NCBI GenBank assembly: GCA_050084985.1
Contig: JBITNC010000002.1
Location: 26,536,001 to 26,600,000 of the forward strand
Length of the DNA: 64,000 nt
From: Nageia nagi
Taxonomy: Eukaryota > Pinophyta
Reading direction: 5' to 3'
Below are positions 21,805-32,487 of the stretch, piece after piece. Both the position numbers and the translations under genes were made by a program. The notes beneath the pieces are model-generated. The model saw only the letters and a list, made by a program, of their open reading frames with translations. It was not told where the DNA came from and did not search any database. The stretch's first letter is position 1. The number at the start of each line of letters is the position of its first letter.

Positions 21805-23968
21805 TGTTGAGCATGTGTGATTGAGAAGTGTAATTGTAATTGTTGTCAACAAGGTATTGATCGGGTTCCGGAGGTATTGACCGGGTTCCGGAGGCTTGAA
21901 AGAATTCCGAAATTGAGAAGTGTGATTGTAATAGTTGTTAACAAGACTGTGATCAGATTCCGGAGGTTTGACCGGGTTCCGGAGGTGCTGAGTGATTGAG
22001 ATGTTGTCAATACGTGATTTTGGTAAAGCCGGGGTTAAGTAAACAAAGAGTTCCGGAAGTGAAGTGTGCTTGTTTGATCAGTTTCCGGAGGTGAAATAAA
22101 GAGTGATAGAACAAGGTGTTGATCGCATTCCGGAAGTGAAGTGTGATTGATTGACCGGGTTCCGGAGGATTAACTAAGTTTCGGAAGTGAAGTGTGATTG
22201 ATTGACCGGGTTCCGGAGGATTAACTAAGTTCCGGAAGTGAAGAGTGACTGTATAGATCGGGTTCCGGAGGTTTGACTGTGTTCCGGAAGAGAGTGTGAT
22301 TGGTTGATCTAGTTCCGGAAGAAGATGACGTCAGTGATTTCGGGTCTTCACTTAAATCCGGAGTTCGGAAGTGATGAGGTCAGCAAGGAGCGATCAAAGA
22401 GCGGAAGCCAAGAGAGTAAAACATTCCGGAAGCAAGAGATGACATCACCAGGAGAACGATGCTCACATTTGTGAATACAACCGGCGTCCGGAAGAAATGA
22501 GGTCAGCAAAGAGTGATAAAAGAGTCCGAAGATAAAAGTCCGAAAATGATGACATCATGAGGAAAGCGTTATACTCTATTTCCGGAGTCCGGAAGCGATG
22601 ACATCATGATGCAGAGTTCAAAAGTCCGGAGGTAAAGGTCCGGAGACAAAAGTCCGGAGGTCAAGGTCCGGAGATAAAGATCCGGAGATACACGTCCAAA
22701 GATAGAAGTCCGGAAATGATGACGTCATGCGAGAAGCGTTATACTCTATTTCCGGAGTCCGGAGGATGATGACATCACAATGTATACAGGAAACATCCGG
22801 TAAGCGAGGAAAAGAGTCCGGAATTATCAGAAAAGCTATTGAAGAAGACAAAGGGTCCGGAATCGTAAGAAATACCATAATGAAGAATAAAAGAGTCCGG
22901 AATTAGCTGAAATCCGTGGAGAAAGAAGTATACCTGTCTAAACAACTCTGTTTGAGAAATGGAAGCGTTCGTCAGTTACAAACAAGGATTCTGTTGATAA
23001 CGTATAATGGTAGGAACAGTTTCCTGGAGTGTTATTGATGCGTAACGGTTAAGTACAGGAATGATGTGAAGAATGGAAAAAAGAAAAGGAGCAGAGAGTT
23101 GCAGCGGGGATCAGAAGAGTAGAAGTTATGAGTGCACAGCTCGAGGAGAGTAGTAGCTGAGATTGCACAGCTCGAGGAGAGTAGAAGTAATGAGTGCACA
23201 GCTCAAGGAGAGAAGAAGTAATGAGTGCACAGCTCAAGGATAGAAGAAGTTATGAGTGCACAGCTCGAGGAGAGTAGTAGCTGAGAGTTTACAGCTAAAG
23301 GAATAAGTGAAGCAAGTAGTGGGACATGCATATATAAGAGTTGGTTTCTAGGTGTAAAAGAAGTGGGATGAAAAGGGTGAAAAGAGGCAAATTTGTGTGC
23401 GGAGTGTGTGATGAGAAGTGCGTGAAGTAAAGTATGCAAACGCAGGTAATTGCATGAGTGTGATGAGCAGAGAAGTGAGTGAAAGCAAGTGCTGTGTGTA
23501 AAGTGAAGTATCCGAAGTGTATGCCGTGAGCATTAGAGCTAGACCATTGAGGGTCTTCTAGAACTGTATTCTTTCTTTCATCTTGAATGATGTCTCAAGT
23601 GGGTGCTTGATAAGTGGTAGTTGGTGCTACCCTTCACAGTTGGTGCTGTGAGTTTGAGAGCTGGAGTTGGTGCTCCAGGCAGTTGGTGCTGCCATTCTCA
23701 GAGTGGTAGTCGGTGCTACCCTTCACAGTTGGTGCTGTGACTCTGTAAGCTTTCTTTAATGGCTGGATTTGGATTGGTGTCCAAGCAGTCATATTCGAGG
23801 ATGTAGCCAATCTGGTGAACCTCGTTACATCTGGTGTTGTGTGATGTACTGGTGTGATTGCTTAGTTTTCTCTGGTTTTTAATCTATCGTTATTTAAGAA
23901 GATTAAATTGATTATTTTTATATATACTGATTCACCCCCCCCCTCTCAGTGTCACTCAAAGTCCAACA
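21805..23968 (+). repeat. 3' LTR of the Sirevirus-like element (2164 bp)
   Basis: Near-identical copy of 17120-19281, with the same module order and a TATA box at 23331-23338. Most differences from the 5' LTR fall within TCCGGA copies, changing one of the central four bases by C-to-T or G-to-A. Two length differences are visible (near 23393, and in the C-run near the end). Confidence 0.95.
23595..23784 (+). other. Stem-loop cluster, 3' LTR copy
   Basis: Same eight hairpins as at 18909-19098, unchanged in stems and loops. Confidence 0.8.
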
Positions 23969-24012
23969 CAAACACATAATTAATGTCTTATGATTACAAG
24001 AAGATAATGTTT
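23969..24012. repeat. AT-rich tandem repeat, copy 3, right part
   Basis: Continues the unit interrupted at 17119. It starts with CAAAC, the right target duplication, and follows copy 2 (15861 onward) until about 24012, after which similarity ends. Confidence 0.7.
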
Positions 24013-24388
24013 ACAATAAATATTTATTTCATAAACATGTCGGCCAATTCAGAATTATTATTGTGTGATAGAGTATTTTTACTAATACTACATGCTTATA
24101 TTTTACTATTATAACTATTAACTTATAACTTAACAATAGTCATTATTATTTAATACTTTTGAAAGTAAATTGTAGTATCTTAAACATGGATATCACCAAT
24201 AGAAAATCAAACATTTTGTTATGGTGTGAGATATTGAGGAGCATAGTTACTATTTTAAAGAACAATTTTCTTTGGAAGCTAGGGTTCTTTTCTTATCAAA
24301 ATTTTCTTTTGATATGATTTATGGGGTGTGTATAAAGGGAAATACGAAGACTATCTACAATAAAGCAATTACAACTCTCTACAAGGAT
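24013..24388. other. AT-rich spacer
   Basis: No gene or repeat is recognised between the AT-rich repeat and the copia insertion. GGAGT at 24389-24393 is the left target duplication of that insertion. Confidence 0.4.
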
Positions 24389-24393
24389 GGAGT

Positions 24394-24882
24394 TGAGGGA
24401 TTTGAACTAGATCTAAACAAATCCTCTAGGACCTTAGACTAGGAAACTCAAGTGTACACAAGATAACACAATCACTCAAGATAACACATCAATATAATGT
24501 GGTTCCTCCCTCCTTGGGAGTACATCCACAACTAGTTCTCTTATTCTCAAATCTATGTCTCTCTTACAACTATTCTCTAGCTCTCTCCTACATAACCAAG
24601 TAGAGTAATTTTACTCAAAACTTATATATGTTTACAAGAGGAGAGGCCCTCTATTTATAGGTTGAGAGCACCTCCCTAACCTTCCTTTAACCCAAGGGTA
24701 AGGTTAGGGTTACATTAAATGTATCACCAAACTTCAACCTACCAACTAACTCCTTTGGTAAAGTCAAAGTCTACATATTAAAGAATTCTATTAATCTCTT
24801 AAGGTATCTACATACCCTTAAGTGATTAATTGAATTTACAAGGAGTTTAGATATTCACAATATTTCATTACAAATTCTAACA
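24394..24882 (-). repeat. Copia 3' LTR (489 bp)
   Basis: On the plus strand it begins TGAGGGATTTG and ends AATTCTAACA, so the element strand reads TGTTAGAATT...CCCTCA. A TATA box, CTATAAATAGA on the minus strand, is at about 24650-24660. Confidence 0.95.
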
Positions 24883-24892
24883 CTCCCCCTTA
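24883..24892 (-). promoter_or_regulatory. Polypurine tract
   Basis: On the minus strand AAGGGGGAG directly precedes the 3' LTR, the site priming plus-strand DNA synthesis. Confidence 0.85.
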
Positions 24893-25709
24893 ATGCAATA
24901 TTGGGATAGAGCGTAGAAGAGAGAAGAGAGAGAGTAAGAGAGAGTTCTCCTCCATAGAGATACAAGTGGAGATGAGAACTTTTACATATTTTGAGAATCT
25001 TTTTGAGAACTAGTATGAGACTCACTACATTACCATTTGACAAAAAATGGTTTACAATACAATCATTAACCACAACTGGTTTCACTGTACATAGTAGTCG
25101 ATCAACTTTAAGCTGACATGTGAGTCTCCATGAGCTTGCTTTCATAAGGTGAGTAACCTGCATTTCTAAAGAAGATCCTGCATGCTACAAGCAACTCATG
25201 AACAAAATCAGTTAGATGCATCATATATTCAAATAAGAGAATTAAATAATGCCATCTTATAAATAACTGATCAATGGTGCACTATAAGCCATCACGGAGA
25301 TGCCAAGCCATTACTCATAGTCACCTGTTGTATATAGACATGTGTTGATTTTAAATAGAGCATAAAAAATTGTACAACGAGTTTCTCACGCAGAGCAAAC
25401 TCACCACGGAGGTATAGAATGTACAACAAGTTCCTCACGCAGAGCGAACTTACCACGGAGGTATATTAGCTATATGCTCAAAATTTGTACAATAAGTTTC
25501 TCACGTAGAGCAAACTCACCACGGAGGTATAAAATGTACAACAAGTTTGTCACGCAGAGCAAACTTACCACTGAGGTATAAAATAATCAACACTCTATAA
25601 CAACAATTGTACAACAAGTTTGTCACGCAGAGCAAACTTACCATGGAGGTCTAGAATGTACAATCAAAAAAGGCCTCTTAGAGGTGAAGTTGTCATCACT
25701 AACAAAAGT
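24893..25709 (-). repeat. Copia 3' tail with five copies of a 47-bp repeat
   Basis: Between the RNase H end and the polypurine tract. From 25371 to 25655 five copies of a unit of about 47 bp occur, starting TGTACAACAAG and containing CACGCAGAGC and CCACGGAGGTAT, at about 25371, 25420, 25487, 25535 and 25609. Copies 1-2 and 3-4 abut at a 48-49-bp period and the pairs are separated by about 20-26 bp, so the array looks like repeated pairs. The short open frame near the LTR (24855-25163) is not recognisable as a protein. Confidence 0.8.
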
Positions 25710-27164
25710 TTAAACTTCACTCCCCCTTGAGGGCAACTTCACCAACCTGAGAGAATCCCTAAGCTTGCAGAACTGAGCTTCAGGAAGGGGCTTGGTGAAC
25801 AAATCAGCAGAGTTTTCAGTAGATGGACAATACTGCAAGTGTATGATGTCATCTAGAACCTTCTCCCTGATAGAATGAGCTTGGATTTCTACATGTTTGG
25901 TTTGCTGATGGAACACAGGATTCTTAGCCAAAGAGATAGTTGATTGATTGTCTGACGAAATAAGAGATGGGCCATTTTGCGTATACCCAATTTCGTTCAG
26001 AAGATGTCTTAGCCAAATAGCTTCTTGGGCGGCAACAGACATGGCTCGATATTTGGCTTCACTGGTAGAAAGAGTCACAGTAGGTTGCTTCTTGGAAGCC
26101 CAAGAGATAGCACCTGAACCAATGCTAAACATATATGCAGAGGTGGATTTTCTATCATCTCTATCTCCCCCATAATCAGAATCTGAGAACCTTAAGAGAA
26201 CAATCGAGGGCAATTTGGAATATTTAAGAGCGAGATCCTTTGTCCCTACGACATACCTCAAGATTTGCTTAACAGCATTGAGGTGTTCAACATATAGTTT
26301 TTGCATGAATCGTGCCATCAGATTCACTGCAAAGGCAATATCAGGACGAGAGATAGTCAGATACAGAAGACTACCAATCAATTGTCTATAATCTGTAGCA
26401 TCAGCCAACTGAGAATCTGAGTGCAGTGATACAACGATTCCAGGAGAAATAGGTATTGCAGCATATTTGCACTCCTCCATTCCAAACTTTTGCAAGATGT
26501 CTGATATATACTTAGATTGACTAAGATAAGTACAATCTTTGTGTTGGTATACTTGCATCCCAAGATAGTAATGCAATAGACCTAGATTAGTCATTTCAAA
26601 TGTGGCCTTGAGTTTGGAGATGCACTCTTGGATGATTTCAATATTATTTCCTGTTATGAGAAAATCATCCACATAAAGGAGAATGATGACCACGTCTTTT
26701 CCTTGATTGAGTACATATAGATCTGAATATGAGAAGCACTTGGAAAAACCAATATCTGCAAAGAATCCTAAAATTTTCTTGTACCATGCTCTAGGTGCTT
26801 GCTTAAGTCCATACAAAGACTTCTTTAGCTTACACACAAGAGTCTCTTTTCCTTCTGGAATAAATCCTTCTGGTTGATGCATGTAGATTTCAACATCTAA
26901 GTCACCATTGAAAAATGCACTTTTGACATCAAGTTGAAAAGCTTTCCATCCTTGAGCTGCAGAAAGAGCAAGAATTATTCTGACAGTAGGCATCTTGGCC
27001 ACAAGAGCAAAGGTTTCCTCATAATCAATACCATATTTCTGAGCGAATCCTTTGGCCACTAATCTTGCCTTGTATTTTTCAATTTTTCCATCAGAATTGT
27101 ACTTGACCTTGTATATCCATTTATTGCCAATCACATTTTTCTCATTAGGATAAGGAACCAAATC
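25710..27164 (-). pseudogene. Copia reverse transcriptase and RNase H
   Basis: A 483-residue open frame. RT motifs in order: NKWIYKVKYN and KARLVAKGFAQ near the start, QLDVKSAFFNGDL, then LYGLKQAPRAWY, catalytic YVDDFLITG near residue 160, and YLGMQVYQ. RNase H follows: DSDYGGDRDDRKSTS (with the catalytic aspartates), STSEAKYRAMS, SSDNQSTISLAKNP, and the terminal KHVEIQAHSIREKV. The frame is continuous with the upstream one and separated by a single amber codon at 27165-27167, at a position where relatives have tryptophan. All catalytic residues are present. Confidence 0.93.
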
Positions 27165-28847
27165 CTAAGTTTCATTTTTCATGAGAGCCTCATACTCAAC
27201 TTTCATAGCTTCCATCCAATACTCTTGCTTAGAAGCTTCTTTGAAGGTTGATGGCTCATGCATATTATCAATTTTGGCAAATAAGGATTTATTCAAGGTC
27301 ATACTTCTTGTAATTCTCTGTGCTGGAGAATTTTGCTCTTGTGGTGACTTCTCTACATGATCATCCAACCAGTGTGGTGCAGGCAAAGAATCATCTGTAT
27401 CAGACACATCAGCATGAGAGGTCGTATCCTCAGAAAGTTCATTGAACTTGACATCCCTAGAAACAAAGACTATTTTATGGGATGAAGAGTAGAGCCTGTA
27501 ACCTCTATGCTGATTATCATACCCCACAAAGATGCATTTTTCTGATCGTTTATCTAGCTTCTTTCTTTTCTCTGAGGTAATGAAGGTAAATGCATCACAA
27601 TCGAAGACCCTGAAGTGTGAGAGGTTAGGTTTCTTTCCTGTCCATGCTTCATATGGAGTTTTACCTTCAACTGCCTTAGTAGGACACCTATTTAGGGTGT
27701 GAATAACAGTGTGAACAGCTTCGCCCCATAAGAAACTAGGAAGGTTACCCAACATGCATCTTACCATTTCCATAATCGTGCGATTCTTCCTTTCAGCAAC
27801 TCCATTTTGCTGAGGGGTGTAAGGGATTGTGAATTGTCGCTTAATCCTATTTTTAACACAAAAGTCGTTAAACTCATTGCTATTATATTCACCCCCATTG
27901 TCAGATCTCAGCATTTTGATCTTAAAATTAGTTTGATTTTCAACAAGTGCCTTGAAGTCTTGAAACCTGTCAAAAGTTTGATCCTTGTGCTCAAGTAGAT
28001 AACCAAATGTCATCCTACTGAAGTCGTCAATGAAGGTCAGAACATAAGAAGCTCCACCTAGTGACTTAGTCAGAAAAGGACCCATCAAATCTGAATGCAT
28101 AAGCTGAAGAGGACAAGTAGCCCGAGTTGCCTTGTCTTTTTCAAACTTTTGCCTATGCATCTTTCCTAGAATGCACCTTTCACAAAGACCAATTGTGGGT
28201 GAAATATTAGGTAAACCTTCCACAAGTGCTTGAGTTTTCATATCTTGAATACTCTTGTGGTTAAGGTGCCCTAATCGTTGATGCCAAAGATTACCTTTTG
28301 AACAAACATTTGCAGCTAGACAAATCTTTGAAGGTACTTGATCCACAATATAAAGGTCATCCTTTACTGATCCTTTCATCAAGGTGGCAAGTCCTTTCTT
28401 AACACTCCAAGAGTGTGAGGTAAACTCAAATGAGCATCCTTTCCTTGTAATTTGAATCACGAAGATGAGATTCATCCTTAGTTTAGGCACATAAAAGACA
28501 TTATCAAGAGTCTTTCCATGAATCTTCACATTCCCTATTCCATGAACATCAAGGACTGTATTATCACCTATCACAACTGCATCCTTTTTGTACTTATGAA
28601 AGTTTTCAAACTTATCCTTTTCATAACACATGTGATTAGTGCATCCTGAATCAACAATCCAATCATTTGAAATAGTTTGAGTCATTGAGTAGTAGGCAAC
28701 ATTAGCAGTATGCTTGTTCTTCTTTTTATTATTGAAAGTTCTCACATTTGCATTTCCCTTTCCTTTTTGAGCAAATTTCTTTTTGCGATAATCATACTCT
28801 TTGTGCCCAAAGATGTCACAGAAGTTACAATTCCCATCAAACTTTTC
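27165..28847 (-). pseudogene. Copia zinc knuckle, protease and integrase
   Basis: The same reading frame as gag and RT. It opens with a zinc knuckle, CNFCDIFGHKEYDY, in which the last cysteine is replaced by tyrosine. Protease active site: DWIVDSGCTNHMC. GAG-pre-integrase/integrase zinc domain: HQRLGHLNHKS with CERCILGKMHRQ. Integrase core: HSDLMGPF (first D), SDNGGEYNSNEF (second D), then TPQQNGVAERKNR with the catalytic glutamate. The C-terminal part ends in the linker to RT. It is bounded by amber codons at 28848-28850 and 27165-27167. Apart from those the enzyme regions look undamaged. Confidence 0.92.
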
Positions 28848-29636
28848 CTAAGGTGTTGGATTGCTTGATCCTGCTTTATCATTCCTGTGCCTGTAGTTGC
28901 CATGATTGTTGTTGTTGTTGCCCTTTTTGTCATACTTCCTGAAGGTAGATGAGGACTTGATGTCTTTGAATTTGTAATGTTTGAACTTTTTCTTGAAAGG
29001 AGTTTTGATTGCTCCTAGAGCAATGCTATGGTCCTTTGGAGAAAGGTTCAACATTTTCTTGTTCAAAGTTTCCTTATGCTTTAGAAGAAGTCTAGAAAGG
29101 TTATCAAGTGAGATGACATCTTCTTCATCATCGAGCCTTGTTTCCATAACTGTGACAAAGTTGCTGAACTTTGTAGTAAGGCTTTGAAGAATGATGAAGA
29201 CCATGAACTCATCATTGATCCAGTTGCACCCACAACCAACCAGTTGTGTCCTGAGGTCAATGATTTTATTTAAGTAGATGGAGGCACTTTCATCTTCACT
29301 TTGTCGATACTGCAACAACTTTTGTAGAATGGTAAATCTCCTTGAAAATTTGGACCCAAGGTAAATTTTCTTTAACCTATCCCAAGCTTCCTTTGCTGAA
29401 GTTGATGAAGAAATCATGAGAAGGACATCATCTGAAACTGCACGGTAAATCATAGAAGTTGCTAACTCATTCTTTGAGTTGTATACTTTAAGAACCTTCT
29501 CATCGGTAGGAGCAACCATGTCTTCACTAACTGTCTGCCATAGCTTCCTTGCTTGTAACTCAGCTTTCATACGAGGTTCCCATATTCCAAAGTTGGAACC
29601 ATCGAGTATGTGCTTGGGAACGAAGGTTTCAACCAT
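28848..29636 (-). CDS. Copia gag
   Basis: A 262-residue frame from ATG 29636, matching the copia gag (UBN2) pattern: DGSNFGIWEPRMKAEL near the start, AKEAWDRLKKIYLGS near residue 85, LLQYRQSEDES, then DEFMVFIILQSL, LPSKF-like TTKFSNF and a basic C-terminal tail. It ends at an amber stop before the zinc knuckle. It forms the particle that packages element RNA. Start choice: this ATG is the first in the frame and is followed by the conserved opening. Whether the amber stop is a mutation or is read through cannot be decided here. Confidence 0.9.
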   Translation of the reverse strand: MVETFVPKHILDGSNFGIWEPRMKAELQARKLWQTVSEDMVAPTDEKVLKVYNSKNELATSMIYRAVSDDVLLMISSSTSAKEAWDRLKKIYLGSKFSRRFTILQKLLQYRQSEDESASIYLNKIIDLRTQLVGCGCNWINDEFMVFIILQSLTTKFSNFVTVMETRLDDEEDVISLDNLSRLLLKHKETLNKKMLNLSPKDHSIALGAIKTPFKKKFKHYKFKDIKSSSTFRKYDKKGNNNNNHGNYRHRNDKAGSSNPTP

Positions 29637-30989
29637 TGCTACAAAAACAAATAAATATGCAATAAGAATGCAAACTTTTACAATTTTTCCATCTATACAT
29701 ATAAAACATCTAATAAGAAAACATGTCCCACATGTGTAAACTCATTAACCACGATCCATAGAAGGATAAAGTTGGGGTTGTTTTCTTGTATAGAATTAGG
29801 CCTTCACCTGGATGCCCTCAAGGTGGAGCCCAGGTACTACCAGTCCTCAACTAGTTCACCTTGGTCAGTGATATACTCTCACAAGGAGAAGTACCTACTA
29901 TTTTCCAAGGATCTGACATATCTTGGACCGGCCATTTTAATTATCTTGATTAAGGGTTTCAGTTTTCCTCCTAGGTTATCAGGATAATCCCTGAATGGAC
30001 GTGCGGACATGTGGTATCACTACACACATGCCTGTCCACCTAATAGAGTTATGTCCAATCCAACAGAGGTCTTAGGGGCAATTAAGACGGACTTACCACC
30101 ACTTGGTTCTTCGGACTAAAAGGGCTCCAGTCTGCCCTGTCCTCACCTCATGGCTCCCCAAACAAGTCATGTTGTGGAAAATACGTGCGGATGTATTCAT
30201 TTTAGGGGTTACTTTTCAAATTTTTGCGTATTGCAAGTATAAGCAAATGTGCAAAAAAATAAAGTAAAGTGAAAATACTCCATCCACACGAACTTGAAAC
30301 CTTAAGAGGCCAAAAAATTGAGTCCAATGGGTTTTGTACTAACCCCTAAAGGACTTTTACATTGTTCATATTTTTCTCAATTTATTCAAGCACTTAATGA
30401 ATTAAACAAAGAACTAAGTCCTACTTAGTATTTAATTCATAACATGCATTGTATCATGACTTAAAAATTTAAGTAAGCATGCATCATGCATTAAAAATTT
30501 AAGTCCTAAGCATGTTTTATTCTTCAAACAAGATACATGCATCATAAGTCTAGCATGCAACATCTAGATAAAATTTAAGTAAAAATTTATACTAATGCCC
30601 CCCTTTTTACTTAAAGTTTTATCCCTTTTAACTATGCTTAGAGATTGCATATGCACTTAAATTAAACATGCAATGTGGAGTAGAATATTAGAAATAGTCT
30701 AAGTACTCCTAAGTGCATTTAATGGGAGCAATTGACTTGGAAGCAAGTAAAAAAAATGCCTATGAAGAATAAGTGTGCAAGTGGGAATAGGAGACCCATA
30801 CCCCAATTGTTAATGCTTGCTCCTAATTGAAGCATTAAAAAAATACTCCTAAGTCAATAAACAATTAAATGCTTTGTGGTTGGAAAATATGACTCCCCCC
30901 CTTTTTTTAAAAAAAATCAAAGTAAATATGTAGGGGGTAAAAAATTAAGGCTCAACAACTAAAGTTGACAAAAAAAATGGGAAAGGCCA

Positions 30990-31562
30990 AGTGTAAGCCT
31001 CAGGGTGGTGGAGAAGCTAGGCAGGGGTGGCAGGGAGACCAAGGCGGCAAGGAGGCCGCGAAGGAGGGCGGAGGACGTGTGAGGTGCGTAGGGCGGCTAT
31101 TGACCAGCCCAATTCGTGACCAGTGCAGTCCATAAAATGGTTTGTACGAGACTCATGACCAGTGCAGGGATAGATCCTATGATCAGGGCAGCGTGAGGAG
31201 GAGGAGACAGTCGCGAGAGGAGGAAGCAGTTGCATGGTGGAGGTGGAGGAGCGCGGTGCGGCGGTGGGTGGTGTCGGGGGCAGGAGCCGGTGAGCAGAGG
31301 AGGTTGACACGGGGTCGACGCCAAACGGGTGGAGGAGCATGTAGAGAAGTTTGCGAGCATGGCAGGCCAGGAGCCGTGGAGGTAGGCGGAGAAGTGAAGA
31401 CAGTCGGGGGAAGGAGCAATCGGGGGAGGAGGAGGCAGGCTCCGCGCGTGGTGGGGGAGGCGGTCGCGCGCTGGGAGGTGGCGGAGGAGCGGCTACGCGC
31501 GGTGAACCCCCCTGTTTTGAATAAAATTTCATTTTTGTTTTAATGTGACCCCCCCCCCCCCA
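30990..31562 (-). other. GC-rich block inside the copia leader
   Basis: Roughly 60-65 percent G+C in the core against about a third for the surroundings, with a C13 run at its right edge (31549-31561). The minus strand has a 171-codon open frame (31017-31532), rich in proline, serine and arginine; the plus strand also stays open. The composition explains both, and I see no domain. It may be an insertion or captured host sequence. Confidence 0.6.
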
Positions 31563-31754
31563 ACGAAATAAAAATTATGATTTCATTTATTTAATTTAAT
31601 AAATTTTTATCAATGACCCCCCAAATTTAATTTATTTTGAGTTTAAATAAATTTAAAAACACAATAACAAAAAATATATATATTTTTGAATATCTTAAAC
31701 ATATTTAAAATATAAAAATATATATAAATATTTGTGCTTTTTAAACAAATTTAA

Positions 31755-31808
31755 AATAAATAAATAAATATATATATATATATATATAGATATATATATA
31801 TATATATT
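31755..31808. repeat. AAAT/TA microsatellite
   Basis: A run of AAAT repeats passes into about 20 TA dinucleotides with one GA interruption. Confidence 0.9.
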
Positions 31809-32473
31809 AACTATATTTTAAACAACAAAAAATAATAAATATTGACCTTTGGAATATATTATTGTGCCCTTAAAAAAAATTTGTCCTCCTTTTATTTTTG
31901 GAAATGTTGATGCCTTTTGCTTAGGATCATATCAATAACTCACTAATGATAGTATATATGAGATATTTCATAACAATACATTACTACTAACATAAAAAAA
32001 ATGTTAGTATAAATATTGCAATTTTGCATCATATATGGGCATTTAATCAAATAATTGAACCAACACATACTTTTAAGTTCAATATAACATGAACAACAAA
32101 TTACAAGTGTTGTATACTAACCCTTTAAAAGAACTATAGCAATTTAAAATTGCAAGTAACATAGAGGATTAGTAAAAAATTGCAACTTGTTAATCATAAC
32201 TTAAAAAGGACTAACACATAGCAAATAATGTGTTAGTAGCATTATGTAATAATCAAAATAAATGACCAAATGAGGAGAATCTTTATACCTGCTCTTTAAA
32301 ATTTACCTCACCAAGGGGGTGAAAGATGAGGAGTGAAGAAGGATGAACCTCCAAGATGTAGCTTCCACACCAAAAGAAGAGCTTCCACAACAAGGAGAGC
32401 TTCAACACCAAGAAGGATTTGATTCCACAACAAGGAAAATGTCTACACCTAGAAGAAGAGCTTCCACAACAAG

Positions 32474-32485
32474 GCTCTGATACCA
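32474..32485 (-). promoter_or_regulatory. Primer binding site, initiator tRNA-Met
   Basis: Reverse complement of GCTCTGATACCA is TGGTATCAGAGC, two bases from the 5' LTR end. Confidence 0.95.
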
Positions 32486-32487
32486 AT

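Larger units (their letters stand above)
17120..23968 (+). mobile_element. Non-autonomous Sirevirus-like copia element with gag only
   Basis: Complete insertion bounded by CAAAC on both sides (17115-17119 and 23969-23973). It has two LTRs of 2162 and 2164 bp, a perfect tRNA-iMet primer site, and a 2523-bp internal region coding for a gag-like protein and ending in polypurine tracts. Protease is cut off after its active site. Pre-integrase and integrase survive only as a short scrap; RT and RNase H are gone. Gag sequence style, the repeated polypurine tracts and palindrome-rich long LTRs are traits described for Sireviruses (copia). It must have been mobilised by proteins made elsewhere. The two LTRs differ at roughly 15 substitutions plus 1-bp indels, so the insertion is fairly recent. 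Confidence 0.9.
29637..32473 (-). other. Copia leader (5' untranslated region), 2.8 kb
   Basis: Unusually long non-coding leader between the primer site and gag. The part near gag (29760-30640) is shared with the plus-strand relative at 60050-61390. The middle contains a GC-rich block (30990-31562). The outer part is AT-rich with a (TA)n microsatellite. Short upstream ATGs are common, so gag translation from the full-length RNA would need reinitiation or splicing. Confidence 0.75.

Noticed and set aside
25371-25655. Repeat array read as CRISPR
   Set aside because: Plant retrotransposon context; spacing irregular, unit longer than typical, no cas genes.
31017-31532. Proline-rich 171-codon frame as a real protein
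   Set aside because: Explained by the C-rich composition of the block; both strands stay open and there is no domain or homologue in the relative copy.
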